29,844 nt of DNA from a virus, in IMG/VR virus record IMGVR_UViG_3300034010_001082, positions 1 to 29,844 of that record. One strand, 5' to 3'. Below, one piece after another: positions 1-7,628 of this stretch (the stretch's first letter is position 1; every line of letters begins with the position of its first letter). Made by a program: the position numbers and the translations under genes. Under the pieces are notes generated by a model. That model had not been told where the DNA came from, made no database searches, and saw only the letters and a list, made by a program, of their open reading frames with translations.

Positions 1-1866
1 GCTGGCCGCCAGATACCAGGCGGTCGGGCTCGCGGCATCGAGGCGAGGCTCGCTGATGGGCGAGAGCGTGCGGATCGACTGCGGCACCACGGTGGCGGGC
101 GTGGCGGGAACAAGGTTCTGGGCCACGAGCTGCTCGGCCCTGAGTTCCAGTGCGGCGGGCACGATCAGGAAGGCGGGGCGAATGTTCAGCACGGTCTTCT
201 TGTCGAACCCGGTCTGCAGCGCCATCGCCGCCCGGGCCGCGCCCACGGCATCGACGGCCAGTGCCGTGCCTGTCCCGGCCAGGTTCCTGTGAGTGGGGTG
301 GAACAGCGCGTTGCCGTCGGCCATCGCCGGGTTGGCGGTGATGATGCCCCAGACGACATCGCTTTCCAGCTGCGCGATGGAGTTGCCATACATCGCCGGG
401 ATCCGGGTGAAGGCATCCAGATCGTCGTTGATCAGGGTCTGGCGGGTAATCGCGACCACGCGGCCATAGGTCTTGACCTTGTAGCTTTCCTTGCTCTCGC
501 CGAGCGTGCCGCGCTTGAACTCGCCGCCTTCGCCGACCTCCAGAAGCTGGGGTGCCTCGCCCAGCTGGACACGGTGCATGGACTTGAAGTCGGTCGCCAG
601 CACCTGGCGGCAGAACAGCATGAAGGTCCGCGGATAGGTCTCATAGGCCTGGCGGAGGGTCTTGTTGGTGACGGCGGACAGGATGTCGGGGAAGTCGGAG
701 GTGGAATGCAGCGAGCGCGTCGCCACTTCGTCGCGCGACAGGCCGCGCGTGTTGACCCCGGCATTGGTCAGGCTTTCACGGGCCAGTTCCAGCAGCGACA
801 TGCCGCGGTACTGACGGGCAGAGTCGTCGAGCTGAAACAGCGTCGGGCTGTAGCGGTGCAACAGCGCATTGGCTACGGCATCGCGGCGGGTCACGCGTTC
901 ATCCCGGCCGCCGAGCGGGATCGAGACATGCGGGAAGGTGCGGGTTTCGTCCGATCTGGCGGCGACCTGGTCGAGGATCAGGCGGCGAGATTCATCGACG
1001 GTGACACCGCGCTTGACCAGATCCTCGGCAAAACCGCGCTCGAGGTTCAGGCGGCCCGCCAAGTCGTAGATGGTGGAGACGCGGTCGCGTTCACCCTCGC
1101 GGGCCCGGGTGGCGATGGCTTCGGTGTCGGGCGGGGTCACTTGCGCGCCCTGCGGCAGCGCCCGCGTCTCGCTAGCGCGGGCCTGCGGTTCGGCAGCGGG
1201 ATTGGTGGGGTCGGTCATCTGGGTTTCCTCGGTCGCATGGAGTTCGGCGGCCGCTGCGGCCGGGGTCTGAGTCGGGTCGGTCATCGGGGATGCTCCTTGT
1301 CGGGTGTTGGAAGCGTCCCGGCGATGAAGGACGCAGTCGTGAAGGAATTGCTGGGTGCGGAAACCGGCGGCGGGGTCGGCCCCGACCGGCACGGCGGAAA
1401 CCTCGAACGGCGTCCAGTCGACTGCGCGCCAAAGCTCGCGCCCGCCATCGGGCTTGGAGACCTCGAACCGGTGGACCTGGTAGCCGATGGACACCGCCCG
1501 GATGTGCCCGGCCTGAATGTCGCGCCAGATCGGCTCGACATCGTCGCGTTCCGAGATGCGGACCAGCGCGATGCCCCGGCCGTTTTCAAGGCGGGCAGAA
1601 CCGGGGACGACGGAGCCGATGACGGCGTCCAGCGCCCCCAACTCATGCACTTTCAGGAACGGCGCGCCCGCGTTCAGCCGTTCCAGCCGCACATGCGCAG
1701 GATCGAGGCTCAGTTCCTCGTCGTAAGGCTCGCCAAAAAAGCTGGCGCGGCGGACGCGGGCCCCAGTCGACCAGACCACCTCGACGGTACGGGCCTGCGC
1801 ATCGGCCGTGTTCGGCGCAAGCTCCTCCGTCCGGCGCATGGCCGGCAGTTCGATCATCGTGTCCAT
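1..1866 (-). CDS. Prohead protease / major capsid protein fusion (partial, runs off left edge)
   Basis: The minus frame is open from the ATG at 1866 to base 1 (622 codons, no stop), so the gene is cut by the window edge. Residues 1-170 match a HK97-type (U35) prohead protease: conserved His near residue 74 (KVHELG), a catalytic Ser near 126 (AVSIGYQV) and the usual domain end WTPFEVSAVPVGADP around 151-165. These proteases trim the scaffold and capsid inside the procapsid. From residue 195 a second section starts (MTDPTQTP), Ala/Glu-rich and scaffold-like. After about residue 330 comes a capsid-like domain (LEVGEGGEFKRG, ending in WYLAAS at the edge). Fusions of this kind are known in alphaproteobacterial phages. 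It starts 4 bases after the portal stop, so it is co-transcribed. Residue 195 is an ATG at 1284 preceded at 8 bases by AAGGAG, suggesting a second, capsid-only start. Family assignment is from recalled motifs. Confidence 0.88.
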   Translation of the reverse strand, partial: MDTMIELPAMRRTEELAPNTADAQARTVEVVWSTGARVRRASFFGEPYDEELSLDPAHVRLERLNAGAPFLKVHELGALDAVIGSVVPGSARLENGRGIALVRISERDDVEPIWRDIQAGHIRAVSIGYQVHRFEVSKPDGGRELWRAVDWTPFEVSAVPVGADPAAGFRTQQFLHDCVLHRRDASNTRQGASPMTDPTQTPAAAAAELHATEETQMTDPTNPAAEPQARASETRALPQGAQVTPPDTEAIATRAREGERDRVSTIYDLAGRLNLERGFAEDLVKRGVTVDESRRLILDQVAARSDETRTFPHVSIPLGGRDERVTRRDAVANALLHRYSPTLFQLDDSARQYRGMSLLELARESLTNAGVNTRGLSRDEVATRSLHSTSDFPDILSAVTNKTLRQAYETYPRTFMLFCRQVLATDFKSMHRVQLGEAPQLLEVGEGGEFKRGTLGESKESYKVKTYGRVVAITRQTLINDDLDAFTRIPAMYGNSIAQLESDVVWGIITANPAMADGNALFHPTHRNLAGTGTALAVDAVGAARAAMALQTGFDKKTVLNIRPAFLIVPAALELRAEQLVAQNLVPATPATVVPQSIRTLSPISEPRLDAASPTAWYLAAS

Positions 1867-1870
1867 GGGG

Positions 1871-3403
1871 TCAGTCCTGTTGGGCGGCGTTGGGTTGCGC
1901 TGGGTCGTCTTCTGGGTCAGCGGCTGGATCGCTGGCGGGGTCACTGGTTTGCGCGCTGCCGGTTTTCGTGACGCGGCGCGGATCGCTGTCGAGCACCAGC
2001 CCCAACGCATCGAGCTTGGCGTTGGTCGCGGCGATTTCTGCCAGCACCGCGTCGGGGTTGCGACCCTGACGGGCGATGACTTCGGCCAGCGTCATGGTGC
2101 CCGACCGGATCGACAACAGGTTCGCCATCGCGTCCTTCTGCGGATCGACCGCTTCGAACTTCGGCGGCGACCATTCGACCGGCACGTCGGGTGTCGGTAT
2201 CTGCCCCGCCGCCCATGCGGCTTCTGTGAACCAGCGCCAGACGGGCGCGCAGAACATCGGGATGAACAGCTGCCATTGCACGGCGTCGATCTGGCGGCGG
2301 AATTCGACCAGCCCCGCCCGGATCGAGGAATAGTTGACCTGGCTGAGATCGCCAGTCAGCAGTTCGTAAGGCACCCGGAACCCGGCCGAGATCGTGTGCA
2401 GGCTGGCCCGTTTGTACTCGCCATAACCGCCCGTGGCGGAGGGCTGGTTGAAGCGGATGTCCTTGCCGCCACGGGCATAGGCGATCAGCCCCGGTTCGAA
2501 CTGCTCGACCCGGTTGCCGTCGGCATCGACCACGGTTGGTGCGATGCCCTGCTGGGATTCGTCGTCGCCAAAGACGATGGCGGTGACGCAGGCCTCGGTC
2601 TTCTTGCGGACCAGCTCGGCTACTTCATAGTCGTCGAGGTCGCGTAGGGACCGGATCACCGGTGCGCCCCAGGGAACACCGCGCGCCTGCGTGCGCTGCT
2701 TTTCATAGACATGAGCGATCTCAGTCGCTGGAACCGGGCGGCTGTCGAGCCCGCCGCGCAAGGCCCCATGCGCATCGCCGGGGTGTTCCGGATGCAGCCA
2801 ATAGGCGCGGCGCTTGCCGACCGGGTCGAACTCGATGCCCTGCACGATGCGGCCCGCGCCGCTGTTGTTGGTCTTAGTGGCATCCAGAAAGTCGGCCTCC
2901 AGAACCTGCAATTGCAACGGCACCGGCAAACCGTCCGACGACCGGCGCAACCTGCGCCGCACCAGCACCTCGCCCGCCTCGACCATCTCTCGGCAGATCA
3001 ATGTCTGCAGGCCGTAGAAATCCAGCTGGCCATCGGCATCGCAATCTGCCGTCCAGCGCTCGAACAGGGCATCGACCTTCCGGTCCAGCTTGTCATCGCC
3101 GCTGGCAGCACGGGGCATGATGCCCGAACCGACGATGTTGTTCACCAGCACCGCCACCGCCTTGGCCGCATGCGGATTGTTGCGCACCAGATCGCGCATC
3201 CGGTCGCGCAAGAGCGCCCCGGCGACACCAATCTCGGTGTCGGCTGAGGACCCCGGCGCACGCCAACCGTCCGTCCGCCGCCCCTTCGACGCCCCGTCAT
3301 AGCCGCGCGTCAGGGTTTCGAAGGCCTGTCGCGCCAGCACGCGCCGGGCGGCCATGCGCGGGGCGACCGAGGCGATGGCATGGTCCATCCAGTTCGCGGG
3401 CAT
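1871..3403 (-). CDS. Phage portal protein, lambda family
   Basis: The product of 510 aa has the length and features of lambda gpB-type portal proteins, the dodecameric ring at the capsid vertex through which DNA enters and to which the connector binds. Visible features are an N-terminal Arg/Ala-rich stretch, the RDRMRDLVRNNPHAAKA segment with NNIVGSGI that is typical of the family, RRRLRR, a LQVLEADFLD section, and the C-terminal VPVEWSPPKFEAVDPQKD segment. The C-terminal tail is acidic and Pro/Ala-rich. The ATG at 3403 overlaps the stop of the upstream gpW-like gene as TGATG, which supports this start and translational coupling. The stop lies 4 bases before the protease-capsid gene. Confidence 0.93.
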   Translation of the reverse strand: MPANWMDHAIASVAPRMAARRVLARQAFETLTRGYDGASKGRRTDGWRAPGSSADTEIGVAGALLRDRMRDLVRNNPHAAKAVAVLVNNIVGSGIMPRAASGDDKLDRKVDALFERWTADCDADGQLDFYGLQTLICREMVEAGEVLVRRRLRRSSDGLPVPLQLQVLEADFLDATKTNNSGAGRIVQGIEFDPVGKRRAYWLHPEHPGDAHGALRGGLDSRPVPATEIAHVYEKQRTQARGVPWGAPVIRSLRDLDDYEVAELVRKKTEACVTAIVFGDDESQQGIAPTVVDADGNRVEQFEPGLIAYARGGKDIRFNQPSATGGYGEYKRASLHTISAGFRVPYELLTGDLSQVNYSSIRAGLVEFRRQIDAVQWQLFIPMFCAPVWRWFTEAAWAAGQIPTPDVPVEWSPPKFEAVDPQKDAMANLLSIRSGTMTLAEVIARQGRNPDAVLAEIAATNAKLDALGLVLDSDPRRVTKTGSAQTSDPASDPAADPEDDPAQPNAAQQD

Positions 3404-3612
3404 CAGCGATCCCCGCGGGAGAAGCCCGCCAGACCAGCCACTGGCAGCGGCCGGCTTGTTCCCGCGATGGCGCGTTCGATGGTCCGGATGCGGCCGAGGA
3501 GATCCTCGGCCGAACCATAGTCTACGGATTTCCCATCATAGCTGACGCGGGTCGTGCCGCTGGCATAGGCCCGGCGCAGCGCGGCGAGTTCGGCTTCCGT
3601 CCAGTCTGCCAT
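3403..3612 (-). CDS. gpW-like head-tail joining protein
   Basis: A small protein of 69 aa that begins MADWTEAELAALRRAYASG and contains VSYDGKSVDYGSAEDLL followed by RIRTIERAI. This is the pattern of phage gpW/head-tail connector proteins, which plug and stabilise the filled head before tail attachment. I chose the ATG at 3612 rather than a longer in-frame upstream start, because the family begins here and the longer version would overlap the terminase almost completely. It lies one base after the terminase stop and overlaps the portal start as TGATG, the classic order terminase-gpW-portal. Confidence 0.85.
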   Translation of the reverse strand: MADWTEAELAALRRAYASGTTRVSYDGKSVDYGSAEDLLGRIRTIERAIAGTSRPLPVAGLAGFSRGDR

Positions 3613-3613
3613 A

Positions 3614-5617
3614 TCAGAACCATCCTCCGCGTCGGCCAAGCCAGTCCGACTGCCGTTTTCCCTGGGGTGCGGATTGCGGCCGGTTGACCCGCCCCGCCGC
3701 ATCCATTTCCGTCGGCGCAGCCCCGAGTTGATCTTCGAGATCGCGCCATTTCTCGTCGGTCCAGCGATCGGCGCCCGCGATCCAGGCGGCGGCGCGGGCA
3801 TAGACCCGGCAATCCAGCGCCTCGTTGCGCTCGCGCAGCTTCTGCCATTCCAGTCGGGCGAAGCCACGCTTGGTGCGCACCGTCACCAGTTGCTCGGCCA
3901 CGAACTGCTTCAGCCATTCGTTTTCCACCCAATGCGGCAGATGCACCGATCCCGGCGGAAACGCCGCCCCTTCGGCCGTGTCTTCCTCGGTGGGACGTTC
4001 CAGCCGCAGGAAGCGATAGGTTTCGGCCTTGAAGGTCGACACCGCCACGGTCCAGAGCCGTGCGCCCCGCCGCAAGCGCTTGCCGCCCTCGGTTGCATCC
4101 ACGAAGGTCGGCCCCGACACTGGGCTCGAACGGTTGAACCCTTCGACGCCTTTCACTGGGGAAACCTGCGCAAAGCCTTGCGCCCGCGACCAGGAATAGA
4201 CTGCCGGGGCCTCGTAACCGGTGTCGATGGCCAGCCGCGCAATCCGCAGATACGCGCCGCGTTCATGCGGCCAGGACCGATCCAGCAAGGCAGTCAACTC
4301 CGACCACGCGTCGTGCCGATCTGGCCCCCCCTCAATGACGACGTGATCGACAAGCCAGCTTTCCAGTCCGCGACCCCAAGCCCAAACATCAACCTCGATC
4401 CGGTCTTTCTGCACGTCGGCTCCGGCGGTCAGGAACAACCCGCCCGCAGGCACCGTGCCGGATTTCCAGCGCTCGCGCCGGTCGTAGAGCCTTTGCCAGT
4501 CCGGAGCTTCCCCGGTTTCGACCCAGGTTTCGCCAAGGATGGTGTTCCGAAACGCCTTGATCGCCTCGTCCGACCCTTGGGCCGCTTCCCATGACCGCAC
4601 GATCCGCTCCCAGCTCAGCCAACCGATCGGCGAGTAGAGCGCCGACAGGTGATACCCGACCGTGGTCGGATCGGCGGCGGTCGCGGTTGCCCGCCATTCC
4701 CCGGCCTCCAGCATCGCTGTCTTATTGTGTTCACCGATGGGCGCATCACACCCTTCGCAATGATATTCCGCCGTCTCTGGCCGCCCCTTTTGCCAGCGAA
4801 GCCGGTCGAACTTCAGCCATTGTGCGTGGTCGCAATGCGGGCACGGCACGAAATACCTGCGCTGATCGCTGGCCTCATATTCCCGCTCGATCCGGCTCAG
4901 ACCCCGGATGGTGGGCGTCGAGACCAGGAAGACCTTGCGCCGGTGGGCGAAGGTCAGCGACCGCGCTTCCGCCAGCGTGACCGGATCGCCTTCTTCGTCG
5001 GCCGAGGCCGGATAGGCGTCGACCTCGTCGAGAAAGATGTAGCGCGCCGGTGTGGAGCGCAGCCCGACCGCCGAGTTCGCCCCGGTCATGATAAGAATCC
5101 CGCCCGCGAATTCCTTCGACAGCATGGTGTTGCCCGCGTCGCGCGACCGGGCCGGTTTGACCCGTTCCCGCAGGTCAGGGCTTTCGTCGATCAGCGGGTC
5201 GATCCGCTGGCGCGAGTTGCGCTTGGCCAGTTCCACCGTCGGCTGGACCGCCAGCATCGGGCCCGGTGCCTGGTGGATGGCAAAGCCGATCCAGTTGTTG
5301 CCCGCCTCGGTCGCCCCGACCTGCGCCGCCTTCATGAACACGATACGCTGCATCTCGTCGCTAGGCGACAACCGGTCCATGATCTCGCGCATGTAGGGCG
5401 TGCGCGCCGTGCGATAGCGCCCCGGTTCCGCCGAGGCCCGGCCCGACAGCATCCGGTGCTTGTCTGCCCATTGCGACACTGTCAGGTCGGGATCGGGCGT
5501 CAGCCCCGCGCCCCAGGTGCGCAGAATCTCCGCCGCGCCGTCGAAATCCGATAGGCTGTCATCATCACCGGAAGTCAGGCCGGACCTCGGCAAGCTCGTC
5601 GAGGTGGGCACGGACAT
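3614..5617 (-). CDS. Phage terminase large subunit (GpA family)
   Basis: A 667-aa packaging motor of the lambda gpA type. It cuts concatemeric DNA and pumps it into the procapsid using ATP. The ATPase domain shows a variant Walker A (KAAQVGATE, residues 96-104; the family usually has Q-G-K/x-T) and a Walker B (RYIFLDEVD, 192-200). A four-cysteine zinc motif (CPHC and CEGC) lies around 255-290. The C-terminal nuclease half contains acidic positions in GADVQKDRIEVDVW and AIDTGYEA, expected for an RNase H-like fold. The N-terminus WADKHRML is typical. The start at 5617 overlaps the upstream gene by about 50 bases; no later Met precedes the conserved region. It is immediately followed by gpW and portal genes. 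Confidence 0.94.
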   Translation of the reverse strand: MSVPTSTSLPRSGLTSGDDDSLSDFDGAAEILRTWGAGLTPDPDLTVSQWADKHRMLSGRASAEPGRYRTARTPYMREIMDRLSPSDEMQRIVFMKAAQVGATEAGNNWIGFAIHQAPGPMLAVQPTVELAKRNSRQRIDPLIDESPDLRERVKPARSRDAGNTMLSKEFAGGILIMTGANSAVGLRSTPARYIFLDEVDAYPASADEEGDPVTLAEARSLTFAHRRKVFLVSTPTIRGLSRIEREYEASDQRRYFVPCPHCDHAQWLKFDRLRWQKGRPETAEYHCEGCDAPIGEHNKTAMLEAGEWRATATAADPTTVGYHLSALYSPIGWLSWERIVRSWEAAQGSDEAIKAFRNTILGETWVETGEAPDWQRLYDRRERWKSGTVPAGGLFLTAGADVQKDRIEVDVWAWGRGLESWLVDHVVIEGGPDRHDAWSELTALLDRSWPHERGAYLRIARLAIDTGYEAPAVYSWSRAQGFAQVSPVKGVEGFNRSSPVSGPTFVDATEGGKRLRRGARLWTVAVSTFKAETYRFLRLERPTEEDTAEGAAFPPGSVHLPHWVENEWLKQFVAEQLVTVRTKRGFARLEWQKLRERNEALDCRVYARAAAWIAGADRWTDEKWRDLEDQLGAAPTEMDAAGRVNRPQSAPQGKRQSDWLGRRGGWF

Positions 5618-6125
5618 GTTTTTCCAAGGCCTTCTGCATCGCGGCCGGTTCCACGCCCAGTTCCGCCGCCATCAAGGCCGACGACCGCGCGGGCCAGTTG
5701 ACCCATGCGTCCCGCACCTCGCGCGCAAGCCGGAACACCAGCGACAGCGCCCGGGCCCGCTCGATCAATTCCCCCTTCAGCTTCTGCAGCCGGATGCGCC
5801 GCTCCTGCGCCTTGAGAACCTCGTTGGCGGTTTTCGCCTGCAGGTAGGTCGTGCCGCCGCCAACCGCCGGGACCGCCAGACCCTGTTCGCGCAAGGTGTC
5901 GCCGACGGCGGCAACGGCCGCCTCGGGCACGGGCTTGAGCTTCGGCTCCGGCGGCTTCCTCGTCTTCGACGGGTCGGTGGTTTCCGCCCGGCGCACATCA
6001 CTAGCAGCCGCGTTGATGCTGCCATCGGCGAACAGCACCAGCCGTTCGGACGTCTTCGCTTTCTGGATCGCGCCCCGCGACAGCCCGACATGCGCGGCGT
6101 ACTGGCGCTCGCTCATGCCCTGCAT
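5565..6125 (-). CDS. Terminase small subunit-like DNA-binding protein
   Basis: A 186-aa protein directly upstream of, and overlapping, the large terminase gene. The N-terminus (MSERQYAAHVGLSRGAIQK) is a helix-turn-helix of the type used by Nu1-like small terminases to bind the packaging site; the rest is Lys/Arg/Glu-rich and helical, with LQKLKGELIERARAL in the middle. Homologues are often labelled 'elements of external origin' or phage terminase Nu1-like. I chose the ATG at 6125 because GGAG sits 6 bases upstream; a TTG further up at 6137 and an ATG at 6116 are possible. Position and the HTH support a packaging role; direct DNA-binding specificity is inference. Confidence 0.75.
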   Translation of the reverse strand: MQGMSERQYAAHVGLSRGAIQKAKTSERLVLFADGSINAAASDVRRAETTDPSKTRKPPEPKLKPVPEAAVAAVGDTLREQGLAVPAVGGGTTYLQAKTANEVLKAQERRIRLQKLKGELIERARALSLVFRLAREVRDAWVNWPARSSALMAAELGVEPAAMQKALEKHVRAHLDELAEVRPDFR

Positions 6126-6156
6126 TGACGGCTCCAATTATCATTCAAGATCATGC

Positions 6157-6175
6157 GCTTATCTCGTTGATAAGC
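6157..6175. promoter_or_regulatory. Palindrome GATAAGC in divergent promoter region
   Basis: A perfect 7-base inverted repeat, GCTTATC and GATAAGC separated by TCGTT. It lies between the divergent small-terminase gene and the plus-strand gene at 6237. There is no T-run, so it is more likely an operator than a terminator. Which gene it would control cannot be seen from the sequence. Confidence 0.4.
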
Positions 6176-6192
6176 ATCGCGGACAGAGCGAA

Positions 6193-6210
6193 CGTCCTTT
6201 CAGAAGGACG
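6193..6210 (+). promoter_or_regulatory. Leader hairpin upstream of the 74-aa gene
   Basis: CGTCCTT and AAGGACG form a perfect 7-bp stem around the tetraloop TCAG, ending 26 bases before the ATG at 6237 and before the ribosome site GGGAG. It would sit in the 5' leader of the transcript. It has no T-run, so it could be an mRNA-stabilising or regulatory hairpin or an operator. Confidence 0.35.
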
Positions 6211-6236
6211 ATGCAACTCACTTGGGAGAGAACGAA

Positions 6237-6461
6237 ATGACCCGCCGCGCACAAGACAACACGAAAGCCCTCGATGCCTTCATCGGCAAGAAGGCCGAGA
6301 TCGACGCGATGCTCGCCCGACTTCAGGCGCTCAGCGACGACCATTTCAACTTCGATCCGGAAGCGGTCAATTGGGGCAGCGTCGGCTCGATTGGCAGCGT
6401 CGCCAGCGACCTCCAGAAGATCACCGATTTCCTTTTCGGCGAGGGCGAACACGCCGAGTAA
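6237..6461 (+). CDS. Small acidic protein of unknown function
   Basis: A 74-aa protein (MTRRAQDNTKALDAFIGKK at the start) rich in Asp, Ala and Phe, with no membrane segment and no recognised domain. It is predicted mostly helical. The ATG at 6237 has GGGAG 8 bases upstream, better than the in-frame TTG at 6222. It is the first of two plus-strand genes that interrupt the minus-strand phage operons, so it probably has its own promoter in the divergent gap. Similar short proteins accompany DUF3489 genes in related prophages, from memory. Function unknown. Confidence 0.7.
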   Translation: MTRRAQDNTKALDAFIGKKAEIDAMLARLQALSDDHFNFDPEAVNWGSVGSIGSVASDLQKITDFLFGEGEHAE

Positions 6462-6480
6462 CCAATCCAGCCATCGCGCC

Positions 6481-6499
6481 AGCCCCGCCCTGCGGGGCT
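6481..6499 (+). other. Hairpin between the two plus-strand genes
   Basis: AGCCCCG and CGGGGCT form a perfect 7-bp GC stem with loop CCCTG in the gap between the 74-aa gene and the DUF3489 gene. There is no T-run after it, so it is not a standard terminator; it may modulate read-through or mRNA stability. Confidence 0.4.
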
Positions 6500-6549
6500 C
6501 GGCCCCGTAGAAGGGCCCGCATCCCGCGCGTCCCGATACGGAGACGACG

Positions 6550-7122
6550 ATGACCCAACTTTCCGACACCCAAGCCCTGATCCTGAGCGCCGCCGCCCAG
6601 CGGCCCGAGCGCATCGCCCTGCCGCTGCCCGAAAGCCTGCGCGGCGGTGCCGCCGCCAAGGTGGTCGGCGCGATGCTCGCCAAGGGCCTCCTGCAGGAGG
6701 TCGACGCCGACATGCGCAAGGGCGAACCCATGTGGCGCGAGACCGGCGACGGCCACGGCGTCACGCTGGTCGCCACCGATGTGGGGTTCGCCGCCATCGG
6801 CATCGAGCCCGAAGGCGCGAACAGCGCCCACGAGGGCGCGACGGACGCGCGGACAGTGGAAGCCGCGCCCGACACCCCCGCCGAACCCGACACCGCGCCC
6901 AAGGCGCGCACGCAGCGCGAGGGCACCAAGCAGGCCAAGCTGATCGCCATGCTGCGCGCGCCGGACGGCGCGACCATCGAGGAGATCATGGTCGCCCTCG
7001 ACTGGGCGGCTCACACGATCAGGGGCGCGATGGCCGGAGCGCTGAAGAAGAAGCTCGGGCTCGAGGTGACCTCGGAGAAGGTCGAGGGGCGCGGACGGGT
7101 CTATCGACTGCCCGCTGGCTGA
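6550..7122 (+). CDS. DUF3489 domain-containing protein
   Basis: The 190-aa product ends in a domain from about residue 123 (EGTKQAKLIAMLRAPDGA) through HTIRGAMAGALKKKLGL to GRGRVYRL, which is the DUF3489 signature, a winged-helix-like putative DNA-binding fold common in alphaproteobacterial prophages and plasmids. The N-terminal half (IALPLPESLRGGAAAKVVG, MLAKGLL) also reads like a winged helix, joined by an Ala/Pro/Asp-rich linker at about 90-120. GGAG lies 6 bases before the ATG. It is followed by a clear intrinsic terminator. A regulatory role is inferred from the fold only. Confidence 0.85.
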   Translation: MTQLSDTQALILSAAAQRPERIALPLPESLRGGAAAKVVGAMLAKGLLQEVDADMRKGEPMWRETGDGHGVTLVATDVGFAAIGIEPEGANSAHEGATDARTVEAAPDTPAEPDTAPKARTQREGTKQAKLIAMLRAPDGATIEEIMVALDWAAHTIRGAMAGALKKKLGLEVTSEKVEGRGRVYRLPAG

Positions 7123-7148
7123 TCGGTTTGCCGCTGAAGACCCCATTG

Positions 7149-7177
7149 CCGCCGTCCCATCACGGGCGGCGGTTTTT
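7149..7177 (+). terminator. Rho-independent terminator after DUF3489
   Basis: CCGCCG and CGGCGG form the base of a stem that extends by a G-U and C-G pairs over the loop, followed directly by TTTTT. It lies 27 bases after the DUF3489 stop and its T-run abuts the stop of the convergent gene at 7177. Confidence 0.8.
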
Positions 7178-7371
7178 CATTGCATCGACAGCAGATCGCG
7201 CGCGGCAGCCTGCAGGATGTCCTGCGCCATGCGGGGCTCACAAGTATAGATGCCGCCCGGTTCAGGTTCGCCGACATTGTCTTCGAACCATTGCCGACCC
7301 TCGTCCGAAATCGGACGCAGGACCACGATGGTCCCGTGGTTGTTGATCTCGATGTGTTGCCAGTCGGACAT
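7177..7371 (-). CDS. Small hypothetical protein
   Basis: A 64-aa protein (MSDWQHIEINNHGTIVVLRP) with no membrane segment or known domain; it contains a Trp-Phe-Glu-Asp stretch (GRQWFEDNVGE) and one Cys. It is the last gene of the minus-strand early/methylase operon, convergent with DUF3489. The ribosome site is weak. It resembles short conserved proteins of Rhodobacterales prophages, but I cannot assign a function. Confidence 0.6.
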   Translation of the reverse strand: MSDWQHIEINNHGTIVVLRPISDEGRQWFEDNVGEPEPGGIYTCEPRMAQDILQAAARDLLSMQ

Positions 7372-7412
7372 GTGCCAAGGCTAGCATCCGTCGCCCGGCA
7401 CCGCCAGCGGGG

Positions 7413-7628
7413 TCAGAGGCGACGCCATCGCTCGAACAACCGCCGCAAGGCGCAACTGCGGCCGAGCGAGACGATTGTGAACACCGCGCCCATCTTCAGG
7501 TTCTGCGCCAGCGTTGTCTGCAGCCCGAAGACCGGGAAGATAAGGATCTGCGTGACGACGGCGACGCCGTAGCCCACGACAACATTGGCCACGGCTTCGA
7601 CCAGCGACATGAGGCGTGACTGCTTCAT
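7413..7628 (-). CDS. DUF7220 family small membrane protein
   Basis: The 71-aa product begins MKQSRLMSLVEAVANVVVGY and has two hydrophobic segments (about 10-30 and 38-55), with ILIFPVFGLQTTLAQNL between them. This pattern is the DUF7220 family of phage inner-membrane proteins of unknown role. Its ATG at 7628 overlaps, as ATGA, the stop of an alternative open frame running through the cytosine methyltransferase gene (stop at 7625), while the methyltransferase itself stops 10 bases upstream. Function is unknown. Confidence 0.78.
   Translation of the reverse strand: MKQSRLMSLVEAVANVVVGYGVAVVTQILIFPVFGLQTTLAQNLKMGAVFTIVSLGRSCALRRLFERWRRL

Noticed and set aside
289-1971. 560-codon plus-strand open frame
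   Set aside because: It is the antisense shadow of the protease-capsid fusion, whose minus frame shows clear protease and capsid motifs and continues past the window edge.
4649-5554. 301-codon plus-strand open frame
   Set aside because: Antisense to the large terminase with its Walker and zinc motifs; typical high-GC shadow.
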